Shown here in pieces: positions 25,516-33,288 of a stretch of 64,000 bases of DNA. This stretch comes from Bacteroidales bacterium UBA4293 (lineage in GTDB: Bacteria > Bacteroidota > Bacteroidia > Bacteroidales > Bacteroidaceae). A model generated the notes under the pieces. It was not told where the DNA came from. It did not search any database and saw only the letters and a program-made list of their open reading frames with translations. The translations under genes and the position numbers were made by a program. Where the stretch lies: positions 350,149 through 414,148 of the forward strand of contig DGVD01000015.1 in the NCBI GenBank assembly GCA_002395835.1, in the 5' to 3' direction. Numbering within the stretch: the first letter of the stretch is position 1; every line of letters begins with the position of its first letter.

Positions 25516-27912
25516 ATGAAAAAAATGCTATTGCTTGCTGTGCTGAGTGTATTGTGTACGTTTGGTGTGGCTCAGGAACGTCTGCCAGAATATCTTCAAG
25601 CAGAAAAGTTTACCCAGGAGAAGTTGAATAACATGCTTTTTTCCACGAAAGTGACTCCTAATTGGATGCAGAAAGGTTCTAAATTTTGGTATGAGTACAA
25701 AACCACGCAGGGAACAAATTGGTATATAGTAGATGCAGCAACTCGTAGCCAACGTCAACTATTTGATTTGGATGAACTGGCAGCACAACTAACGGAGATT
25801 GTTAAAGACCCATTTGATGCACAGCATCTTTCTATTCGTAATCTGAAAGCAAAGGAGGATGCTAGGACTTTTACTTTTGAGGTTCAATCAACTAGAGAAA
25901 AGAAGAATGATAATAAAAAGAAGGAAGTCTTTTATTTTTCATATGATAGTCAGACTCGTAAATTAACTCAAGTAGAGGAAGAAGAATCTAAGCCTTTAAG
26001 GTGGGGGTCAGTTTCTCCAGATAAAAAGGTTGTGGTTTATGCTAAGGATCTGAATCTTTATCGTATGAGCTATGAAGATTATTTGAAAGCAAAGAAGAAC
26101 GAGAAGGATAGTACGATAGTTGAAACTCAAATTACTACGGATGGAGTGAAAGATTTTGGGTATGGACAACAACGTAGTACATTGAATACGGATACTTTAA
26201 TGGATGGTAAGCGTAAAAGTGTTTATGGCATTCAATGGTCACCAGATTCTCGTCATTTTGCCATCATTGTAACGGATAATCGGGCAGTGAAGGAACTTTG
26301 GGTTATTAATTCCTCGGCTAATCCTAGGCCTACCTTAGAGACTTATAAATATCAGATGCCAGGTGAAAAGGAAGCTCCAATTGAACATCTTTATCTTTTC
26401 GATGTAAGCGATAATTCTCGTATAGAAATTAAAACATCTTTGTATAAAGACCAAACCTTGGATTTGGCACGTGTGAGACGATTGAAACGCCAAACAGGGG
26501 TGGAAGATTTGCCTACATTATGGCTAGGAGATGAAAAACGATTCTTTTTGACTCGTAGTAGCCGTGATTTGCATCGGATAGATGTTTGCAGTTACACTCT
26601 AGGTGATGATTCTATAAAAACTATTATACCAGAGCGGATGAATACTTATCAAGAAACGCGCAATTTAGAACTGGTTAATAATAAAGAACTGATTCAGTGG
26701 AGTGAGCGTGATGGTTGGGCACATTTATACTTGTATGATACGGAAGGTAAGTTTAAGAATAGAATTACTAAGGGCTCATGGCATGTAGAAGAAATCGTTA
26801 AGGTAGATGAGAAAGCCCGTATGGTTTATTTTAAGGCAAATGGTATGGATCCTAATGAGAATCCCTATTATGAACATCTATACAAGGTAAGTTTAAATGG
26901 AGGAACACCCAAGTTGGTCACTCCTGGTAATTACGTGCATGATGTGCAAATGGATGATGATTGTCTGATTGTTGTTGATAATTATTCTCGTGTGAATACC
27001 GTTCCTAAGACTGATTTGTTAGACACCAATGGTAATAAGATCATGACACTTCAAGAAGCAGATTTCAGTTTGATGTTTGCTGCGGGTTATAAGTTCCCCG
27101 AACCATTTAAGGTAAAGGCTGCTGATGGTGTAACAGATTTATATGGTGTGATGTACAAACCATTCAATATGGATTCTACTAAGGTTTATCCTATTATAGA
27201 CTATGTATATCCAGGTCCTCAGGTGGAGGCGACAGAATATGCATTCCGTAATATGACAGTGCGTACCGACCGATTGGCTCAAGCTGGTTTCATTGTGATT
27301 TCAGTAGGTCAGCGTGGTGGGCATCCAAGTCGCTCAAAGTGGTATCATAATTACGGTTATGGTAATATGCGTGATTACCCATTGGAAGATCATAAATATG
27401 CCATAGAACAATTAGCAGCTCGTCATAGCTTTATAGACATTAATAAGGTTGGAATTCATGGCCACAGTGGTGGTGGTTTCATGAGTACTGCAGCCATATG
27501 TCAGTATCCAGATTTCTTTAAGGTTGCTGTTAGCTGTGCAGGAAATCATGATAATAGTATTTATAATCGTTGGTGGAGTGAGACTCATCATGGTGTGAAA
27601 GAAAATGTGACAGAAAAGGGAGATACAGTATTCTCTTATAAAGTTGGAACCAATCAAGAAATTGTTTCTAAATTAAAAGGGCATCTCCTTTTGGTCCATG
27701 GTGATATAGATAATAATGTACATCCAGGAAATACCATTCGCGTAGTAAATGCGTTAATTAAAGCTGGGAAGCGTTTTGACATGCTTGTTTTACCACAGCA
27801 ACGGCATGGATTTGGCGATATGAACGAATACTTCTATTGGCGTTTGGTAGATTATTTCTCTGAGCATTTAAGAGGTAAAAGTGAACATTTTGTAGATATA
27901 CCAAAGAGATAA
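25516..27912 (+). CDS. Dipeptidyl peptidase IV family protein (S9), exported, 798 aa
   Basis: Exported peptidase that removes N-terminal dipeptides, often after proline. The signal peptide is about residues 1-20 (ends TFGVAQ). Residues about 30-520 form the eight-bladed propeller of the DPP4 N-terminal family. The alpha/beta-hydrolase domain is C-terminal: GxSxGG in GHSGGGFMS (Ser651), the acid in HGDIDNNVHPGNT, and the histidine in PQQRHGFGD. An earlier TTG start overlaps sufS, but the ATG at 25516 starts a proper signal peptide. It lies 20 bp after sufS without a terminator between, so it may share the operon. Confidence 0.93.
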   Translation: MKKMLLLAVLSVLCTFGVAQERLPEYLQAEKFTQEKLNNMLFSTKVTPNWMQKGSKFWYEYKTTQGTNWYIVDAATRSQRQLFDLDELAAQLTEIVKDPFDAQHLSIRNLKAKEDARTFTFEVQSTREKKNDNKKKEVFYFSYDSQTRKLTQVEEEESKPLRWGSVSPDKKVVVYAKDLNLYRMSYEDYLKAKKNEKDSTIVETQITTDGVKDFGYGQQRSTLNTDTLMDGKRKSVYGIQWSPDSRHFAIIVTDNRAVKELWVINSSANPRPTLETYKYQMPGEKEAPIEHLYLFDVSDNSRIEIKTSLYKDQTLDLARVRRLKRQTGVEDLPTLWLGDEKRFFLTRSSRDLHRIDVCSYTLGDDSIKTIIPERMNTYQETRNLELVNNKELIQWSERDGWAHLYLYDTEGKFKNRITKGSWHVEEIVKVDEKARMVYFKANGMDPNENPYYEHLYKVSLNGGTPKLVTPGNYVHDVQMDDDCLIVVDNYSRVNTVPKTDLLDTNGNKIMTLQEADFSLMFAAGYKFPEPFKVKAADGVTDLYGVMYKPFNMDSTKVYPIIDYVYPGPQVEATEYAFRNMTVRTDRLAQAGFIVISVGQRGGHPSRSKWYHNYGYGNMRDYPLEDHKYAIEQLAARHSFIDINKVGIHGHSGGGFMSTAAICQYPDFFKVAVSCAGNHDNSIYNRWWSETHHGVKENVTEKGDTVFSYKVGTNQEIVSKLKGHLLLVHGDIDNNVHPGNTIRVVNALIKAGKRFDMLVLPQQRHGFGDMNEYFYWRLVDYFSEHLRGKSEHFVDIPKR

Positions 27913-27945
27913 CAGAAAAAGCGGGAATTTCCCGCTTTTTCTGTT
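27911..27945. terminator. Bidirectional terminator between the DPP-IV gene and rnhB
   Basis: Perfect palindromic hairpin: GAAAAAGCGGGA and its complement around AATT. It overlaps the stop codons of both convergent genes. Confidence 0.9.
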
Positions 27946-28552
27946 ATTCATTAGGAAACAACTCTAATTGGCCATCTCCTAAAAGATTATAGGATAGACG
28001 ATGATAGGGGGTAATCCCATATTTAGCTATAGCGTCTCGATGTTTTTTGGTGGGGTATCCTTTATTATTAATCCAATCATAATTAGGATATTCTTTATGT
28101 AATAGGTTCATATAATCATCACGATAGGTCTTAGCTAAAATGGAGGCAGCTGCGATTGAAAGATATTTGCCATCGCCTTTTACAATCGTGGAATAAGGAA
28201 CATCATGGTAGGGTGTGAATTTATTGCCATCTATGATAAGATATTCCGGTTTTATTTTTAGCTTGTCTATTGCTCTATGCATAGCTAGGAAAGAAGCACG
28301 TAAGATATTGATCTTATCTATTTCTTTTTCATTTACCACGCCTACAGCCCATGCGATGGCGTCACGTTCTATTTCTTCTCTTAGCTTATAGCGCTGTTTT
28401 TCTGAAAGCTGTTTAGAGTCATTCAAAAGGTCATTTTTGTAGTCTTTGGGGAAAATGACAGATGCAGCATAAACTGCACCTGCCAAACATCCTCTTCCAG
28501 CCTCATCACAACCAGCTTCTATCTTTTCTTCTTGGAAAAATGATTTTAGCAT
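27944..28552 (-). CDS. rnhB: Ribonuclease HII, 202 aa
   Basis: Removes RNA from RNA-DNA hybrids and single ribonucleotides from DNA. The metal-binding start AGCDEAGRGCLAGAVYA has the acidic pair Asp16-Glu17. YLIIDGNKF and the KGDGKYLSIAAASILAKTYRD segment follow, then the usual YDWINNKGYPTKKH. The ATG at 28552 follows the stop of the preceding fragment by one base (TAACATG), which suggests coupling; a TTG 12 bp earlier is less likely. It is the last gene of the minus-strand run that starts at 31491. Confidence 0.95.
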   Translation of the reverse strand: MLKSFFQEEKIEAGCDEAGRGCLAGAVYAASVIFPKDYKNDLLNDSKQLSEKQRYKLREEIERDAIAWAVGVVNEKEIDKINILRASFLAMHRAIDKLKIKPEYLIIDGNKFTPYHDVPYSTIVKGDGKYLSIAAASILAKTYRDDYMNLLHKEYPNYDWINNKGYPTKKHRDAIAKYGITPYHRLSYNLLGDGQLELFPNE

Positions 28553-28553
28553 G

Positions 28554-28670
28554 TTATATAACAAATTGCTCCATGTATTTTTTTGACAACCTTAGGCTAT
28601 CTAGCACTTTATCTCTACTTTCTTCAAAAGTCCATTCGTCAAGGATTGCACTTACAAAACCTAATTTCAT
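28554..28670 (-). pseudogene. Truncated sugar phosphate isomerase/epimerase-like gene, 38 codons
   Basis: The frame starts MKLGFVSAILDEWTFEE, the opening of TIM-barrel sugar isomerase/epimerases found beside Gfo/Idh genes in Bacteroidota (from memory). It then changes to an unrelated stretch (SRDKVLDSLRLSKKYMEQFV) and stops at TAA after 38 codons, where about 280-300 would be expected. It looks like an intact start followed by an internal deletion. It sits 43 bp after the Gfo/Idh gene and one base before rnhB, so it may still be translated. Confidence 0.55.
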
Positions 28671-28713
28671 TATATTAATTATTAGTCCTGTTAGCTGGGA
28701 TTTCTATTGTTCT

Positions 28714-29727
28714 TTATTCTTGGCAGCTTTGGACTGCAGCAAAGATGGCTCTCATAGCAGGAAGTATATTCTTACCGGAGATTTCAGAGTCAATGTTTTG
28801 TTCCAAAGTATCTATGAATAAATCAATGATGCCAGACTTGGTCTGATTGTCATTGGTTTGAATAGGTTCGACATCCATGTATATTTTTTCTCCGTTTTTA
28901 GTCTCAATTTGGATGGCATAGTTAGGATTGTCATAAATTCGCATGATTCCTTTAGTACCATAAAGGACTGTTGAGTTGTCTTCTGATCCATAATAGGTCC
29001 AACTGGCAGTCATGGTTCCGATGACACCATTTTCCATCGTATAGATGCAGATTGCATTATCGTCAACGTTAATGAGTTGTCCTGTAGCATCAGTTTTGTC
29101 TAAGGTTGTTATCGTGGCTGATACTGATATTATATTTTGTCCTAAAAGGTATTGGATGAGATCTGTTTTATGAATTCCTAAGTCTGCCATGGCACCTAAA
29201 GACGCTTTTTGCTTATTGAAGAACCATGTGTTTTTCCCAGGATTGATACTCCACGATTCTGGCCCTCCATGTCCAAAAGTGGTACGGAATGTAAGTACTT
29301 TACCTATGAAGCCTTTTTCCAGCAATTCTTTAGCCCGTACATGAGCTTTTGCTAATCTTTGATTGTGGGCAATCATTAATATTTTCCCACTTTGATTAGC
29401 AGCTTTGACCATTGCTTCACAATCTTCCATTGTAGTGGCCATAGGCTTCTCACAAAGTACATCTTTCCCAGCTTTTAAAGCCTGGATGGTTACTTCTGCA
29501 TGAGCCTGATTAGCTAAGCAGATGACGACTGCATCTATGCTTGAATCAGCAAGTAAATCTTCAATACTGCCGTAAACTTTGCCTCCGTATTTTTGTGCCA
29601 TTTGCTCTGCCCTTTTTGTAGTTGGATTATAAAATCCAGCTAACTGGGCATTGGAATTTATGGCTAATTCAGGGATATGCCGCACCTGGGCTATTTTGCC
29701 ACACCCAATGATGCCAATTCTTTTCAT
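28714..29727 (-). CDS. Gfo/Idh/MocA family oxidoreductase, 337 aa
   Basis: NAD(P)-dependent sugar dehydrogenase or reductase, cytoplasmic (no signal). The Rossmann motif GIIGCGKIAQVRHIP is at residues 4-18 and the catalytic lysine motif CEKP at 92-95. The C-terminal domain includes DLGIHKTDLIQYLLG, with the conserved Asp and His. It lies 3 bp downstream of the propeller/TIM-barrel fusion gene and before a truncated isomerase gene. Such pairs act on inositols or on 3-keto sugars in other Bacteroidota; that role is inferred here. Confidence 0.9.
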   Translation of the reverse strand: MKRIGIIGCGKIAQVRHIPELAINSNAQLAGFYNPTTKRAEQMAQKYGGKVYGSIEDLLADSSIDAVVICLANQAHAEVTIQALKAGKDVLCEKPMATTMEDCEAMVKAANQSGKILMIAHNQRLAKAHVRAKELLEKGFIGKVLTFRTTFGHGGPESWSINPGKNTWFFNKQKASLGAMADLGIHKTDLIQYLLGQNIISVSATITTLDKTDATGQLINVDDNAICIYTMENGVIGTMTASWTYYGSEDNSTVLYGTKGIMRIYDNPNYAIQIETKNGEKIYMDVEPIQTNDNQTKSGIIDLFIDTLEQNIDSEISGKNILPAMRAIFAAVQSCQE

Positions 29728-29730
29728 TAC

Positions 29731-31491
29731 TTATTTGTAATTTTGTTTGACATAACTTGCATGACGTAAATAGAGGGCACTTTCACGTAAACCTTTCAGA
29801 ATGTTAGGTGTGCTAGCTTCTTCTAATTCCACTATAAATTCTTTTGTTCCTGCCTTATTGAAATTATTGAAAATAGCTTCGAAACCGACCATACCACTTT
29901 GCCCTATCTCATGTTTGTCTTTAATATGAAGCATCTGGAATCTTCCTGGGTATTTCTTCATATATTCAACAGGACTTACTCCAGCCATTACAGCCCAATA
30001 TACATCCATTTCATAAAATACATTTTCAGCCTTTGTGTTGCTGATAAAATAGTCCATCATAGTAGTTCCAGCTACTTCTTTAAATTCATGACTGTGGCTA
30101 TGATATCCGAACTTGATGCCAGCTGCATTACATTTTTCTCCGATAGCATTCAAGTAGCTAGCCATAGTTTTCAATTCTGCTTCGTTTTGCAGAGGAGCAG
30201 AATATGACATGACAATATTAGGAATCCCAGCTGCCTTGTGTGCCATGATGCATTCGTTCCACCATTCCAAAGCTTTTGAAAAGTCTCCAGTTGACAATTC
30301 TTCTTTACTCAGAAGGCGAGCCGTATGGGAGGATGTTATTTTTAGTCCAGCTTTTTCTATTTCCTTTCGGAAAGCAGAAGGAGTTAGACCAGAGAAATTC
30401 CCGTTGTCATAACTTGCAGCCTCTACTCCAGTATACCCCATTTGTGCTAAGCGATGAAGTACATATTCATGATTCTTGGCAAATAACTCAGGAGTTCCAA
30501 TTAAAGTTCGAACAGAATAAAGTTGTACGGACATTTCCTTTTTAGGAGCATTGATCTCATCTTGCAAGCGGTAGCTGATGTATGCGAATTTCTTGCTGTC
30601 AGGGCTCCAAGAGTTCACATTGATGGTTCCTTGACCTCCGAAAAGTTCTGTCAGTATAACAGGTTTTCCACCTGTAGATGGGATCATACGCAGTTGGACA
30701 TTCAAATCTGCAATGTGTGAACCTGGATCTATCTCATAATCATGGTAAGCAATGTAAACCACTTTCTTGCCATCGGGAGAAATATGAGGGAACCAAGAGT
30801 TCATATCCTCATCAAAGGTCATTTGAACCTGTTCTTTACCATTGGCTTTCATACGCCAAGCCTGCATGCGACCAGTACGAACGCTATTAAACCAAATATA
30901 TTTTCCATCAGGACTATATTCTGGCCCATCATCCAAGCCTGGGGCATCAGTAAGTCTTTTTTCTTTTCCTCCTTTGACTGGAATTACATAAATATCTTGT
31001 TCCATATGTTGCCAATCAGGGCCACGGAATGCACAATATGCAGCAGTCTTGCCATCGGGACTGATACCATGCAGATAACTTGGTCCTATAGGGGTCAGCT
31101 GCCTAGGTTCTCCACCTTCAAAAGGTACTATATATACGAAAGAATTAAATCCTCTGGTGGCGCCGTTATTACTTAAGCCAATCCACTTTCCGTCTGCTGT
31201 AATAACGTGGTCATTGTTGCATTGTTTAGCAGTTCCAGTGTAGATTTCCTGTAAGTCTGTAGAACCATCAGGAGCTATCTTGTAAAGTATTCCGTCTTTG
31301 TTCACTACTAACCATTTCCCATCAGGAGTCCAGTTTGGTGCTTCTACACAGTAAGGGAATTCTTTAATGACTTGATGAGTGCCTGTCTCAATATCAAAAA
31401 TTTCAAGATAGCTGATTACAGGTTCAGGATGTTGTGCGAAAGCTAAAGAGGAGAAACAAAGTGCTCCAGCAATAATAAGTGTTTTTTTCAT
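29731..31491 (-). CDS. Exported TolB-like beta-propeller fused to a TIM-barrel sugar isomerase, 586 aa
   Basis: A signal peptide ends SSLAFAQ (about residue 20). Residues 22-311 are repeats of the TolB/WD40-like propeller (APNWTPDGKWLVV, HGISPDGKTA, PEYSPDGKYIWF, HISPDGKKVVYI, SWSPDSKKFAYI). Residues about 318-586 form a complete xylose-isomerase-like TIM barrel starting KKEMSVQLYSVRT, with candidate metal ligands in YHSHSHEFKE, FYEMDVYW, LHIKDKHE and FIVELEE. The two halves are usually separate proteins, so the fusion is notable. It heads the minus-strand operon with the Gfo/Idh gene. The predicted periplasmic location is odd beside a cytoplasmic dehydrogenase. Confidence 0.85.
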   Translation of the reverse strand: MKKTLIIAGALCFSSLAFAQHPEPVISYLEIFDIETGTHQVIKEFPYCVEAPNWTPDGKWLVVNKDGILYKIAPDGSTDLQEIYTGTAKQCNNDHVITADGKWIGLSNNGATRGFNSFVYIVPFEGGEPRQLTPIGPSYLHGISPDGKTAAYCAFRGPDWQHMEQDIYVIPVKGGKEKRLTDAPGLDDGPEYSPDGKYIWFNSVRTGRMQAWRMKANGKEQVQMTFDEDMNSWFPHISPDGKKVVYIAYHDYEIDPGSHIADLNVQLRMIPSTGGKPVILTELFGGQGTINVNSWSPDSKKFAYISYRLQDEINAPKKEMSVQLYSVRTLIGTPELFAKNHEYVLHRLAQMGYTGVEAASYDNGNFSGLTPSAFRKEIEKAGLKITSSHTARLLSKEELSTGDFSKALEWWNECIMAHKAAGIPNIVMSYSAPLQNEAELKTMASYLNAIGEKCNAAGIKFGYHSHSHEFKEVAGTTMMDYFISNTKAENVFYEMDVYWAVMAGVSPVEYMKKYPGRFQMLHIKDKHEIGQSGMVGFEAIFNNFNKAGTKEFIVELEEASTPNILKGLRESALYLRHASYVKQNYK

Positions 31492-31518
31492 AAGATAGTG
31501 ATTAAGTTATTCTATCTG

Positions 31519-31526
31519 CAAATATA
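31519..31526 (-). promoter_or_regulatory. Promoter -7 element of the propeller-isomerase operon
   Basis: TATATTTG on the minus strand, 28 bp before the start codon; no clear -33 element. Confidence 0.45.
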
Positions 31527-31621
31527 ATTTTTTCTTTTATAATTGATTCATTTTTATTTCCTAAAAAACAACATCTTTTCGATTTCTGAGTAAAAAGAAA
31601 AGATAAGTATAGGTTTTTTAT

Positions 31622-31629
31622 TATCTTTG
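31622..31629 (+). promoter_or_regulatory. Promoter -7 element of the patatin-HAD unit
   Basis: TATCTTTG at 31622-31629, 57 bp before the start codon; no clear -33 element. Confidence 0.4.
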
Positions 31630-31686
31630 GGGCATATTTTTGCTGATGTGATTAGTATAAAGCAATAATATAGGAAAGGCTTAACA

Positions 31687-32667
31687 ATGAAAAAAAAGTT
31701 TTTGTTTATTTTACTTGCTTTTTCTTTAGTTGTTCCAGCTTTATTCGCCCAATCTACTGCTGAGAGAAAAAAGATAGCATTAGTACTAGGAGGCGGAGGA
31801 GCTAAAGGAGCGGCTCATGTTGGTGTGCTTAAATATATAGAACAATCAGGAATACCTATTGATTATATTGTAGGAACCAGCATTGGTAGTATAGTGGGTG
31901 GACTTTACAGCTGTGGCTATCGTTCAGACGACTTGGAAGAACTTTTTACTTCTCAAGAATGGATAGATCTATTGACGGATAGGAGTGACAGCCATAAAGG
32001 TAAAATACTAAAAGAAGAAGATGGAGTTACTTATATTTTTGGCTTTCCTATATCCAACAAAAATCGTGCAGCGAATAAAAAGCAAGGTATCCTCAGAGGT
32101 GATAGTATCACAAGTTTTTTAGGAAGATTGACGGAACGTGAAGATTCTATAGATTTTGATAAGTTACCCATTCCTTTCCGTTGTGTAGCAGTAGATATTA
32201 ATACTTTCAAGGAGGTAATATTTAAAGAAGGCTCCTTACCATTAGCTATGAGGGCCAGCATGTCCATACCTTTGGCCTTCAATACTGTACAGAAAAATGG
32301 CATGATTCTAGTAGACGGAGGTGTGCTGAATAATCTTCCGGTAGATGTTGCAAAGGACATGGGGGCAGATTATATTATTGCTATTGATTTGACCGTGAAT
32401 AAACATGAGGATGAGGAACCTGGTGTTATAGATGAGGTAGATGAGGACAATAAGTTGCTGAATGTCATTAGATGGCTAAAAGATCGTCCTGATTTGGCAA
32501 AATATAGGAAAAATGTAGCGGATGCTACAATCTACATTAGTCCTGATTTGACAGGTTTCAGTGCCGCACAGTTTAGTGCAGAGAAAATTGTAGAAATGAT
32601 AAAAAGGGGTGAAGATGCCGGGAAGATGGCTCTACAACCTCTGATTGATTTGAAAAATGCTTTATGA
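31687..32667 (+). CDS. Patatin-like phospholipase family protein, exported, 326 aa
   Basis: Predicted lipid acyl hydrolase with a Ser-Asp dyad. The signal peptide ends PALFAQ (about residue 22). The oxyanion loop GGGGAKGAAHVG is at 35-46, the nucleophile elbow GTSIG at 63-67 (Ser65), and the Asp in VDGGVLNNLP (Asp210). The patatin domain fills most of the protein. It is shorter than the two-domain Bacteroidota members that carry a C-terminal outer-membrane barrel. Its stop overlaps the HAD gene start by 4 bp (ATGA). Confidence 0.92.
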   Translation: MKKKFLFILLAFSLVVPALFAQSTAERKKIALVLGGGGAKGAAHVGVLKYIEQSGIPIDYIVGTSIGSIVGGLYSCGYRSDDLEELFTSQEWIDLLTDRSDSHKGKILKEEDGVTYIFGFPISNKNRAANKKQGILRGDSITSFLGRLTEREDSIDFDKLPIPFRCVAVDINTFKEVIFKEGSLPLAMRASMSIPLAFNTVQKNGMILVDGGVLNNLPVDVAKDMGADYIIAIDLTVNKHEDEEPGVIDEVDEDNKLLNVIRWLKDRPDLAKYRKNVADATIYISPDLTGFSAAQFSAEKIVEMIKRGEDAGKMALQPLIDLKNAL

Positions 32668-33275
32668 TTAAAAATATAATATTAGATCTAGCCGGAGTTG
32701 TATTGAATTTGAATCTGGAACGGGATACTCAGGCATTGCACGATGTTGGGCTTCCTGACTATAAGGATTGTCTGCAATGCCCTGAAATTATAATCCCCAT
32801 GTCTGCTTATCTTAGTGGTTTGCTTCCTATAGAAGATTTCTTAGAAAGGATTCGCCCTTTTTGTAAGCAAGAAGCAACAGATGATGAGATTCTCTGGTCT
32901 ATGGATGCAGTATTGGATGATATACCTCAGTCAAGGTTAGCCCGCATTGCAGAATTAAGGAAAAAATATAGGGTATATTTACTGAGTAATATCTATGAAG
33001 CAGCATGGAACCATACTTTGCAGCAAATGGGGAAACATGGATATGTCCCAAATGATTGTTTTGATCAGTTGTTTTTGTCTTATGAGATAAAATTGGCCAA
33101 ACCAAACCCTCTTATCTTTCATCATCTTTTTCAGGAAACAGGTTTAAATCCAGAAGAAACAGTATACTTTGACGATACTGAAGAAAATGTGAGGATAGGT
33201 TCTGAGCTAGGACTGCAGACCTGTTTTGTTCCCATGAATAAGTTGGAAGATTGTTTAGATCAATGGAAATTATAA
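32664..33275 (+). CDS. HAD family phosphatase (HAD-IA type), 203 aa
   Basis: Cytoplasmic phosphatase, probably for a sugar phosphate or nucleotide. Motif I is LDLAGVVLNL (nucleophile Asp8), with DLAGV instead of the commoner DLGGV. Motif II is LLSNI near residue 110, motif III is the Lys in KLAKPNP, and motif IV is YFDDTEENV. A helical cap lies between motifs I and II. The protein resembles YihX-type enzymes. It overlaps the patatin gene by 4 bp, so it is translationally coupled, and ends 13 bp before the GH78 gene. Confidence 0.9.
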   Translation: MIKNIILDLAGVVLNLNLERDTQALHDVGLPDYKDCLQCPEIIIPMSAYLSGLLPIEDFLERIRPFCKQEATDDEILWSMDAVLDDIPQSRLARIAELRKKYRVYLLSNIYEAAWNHTLQQMGKHGYVPNDCFDQLFLSYEIKLAKPNPLIFHHLFQETGLNPEETVYFDDTEENVRIGSELGLQTCFVPMNKLEDCLDQWKL

Positions 33276-33288
33276 AAAAGAAAATACT

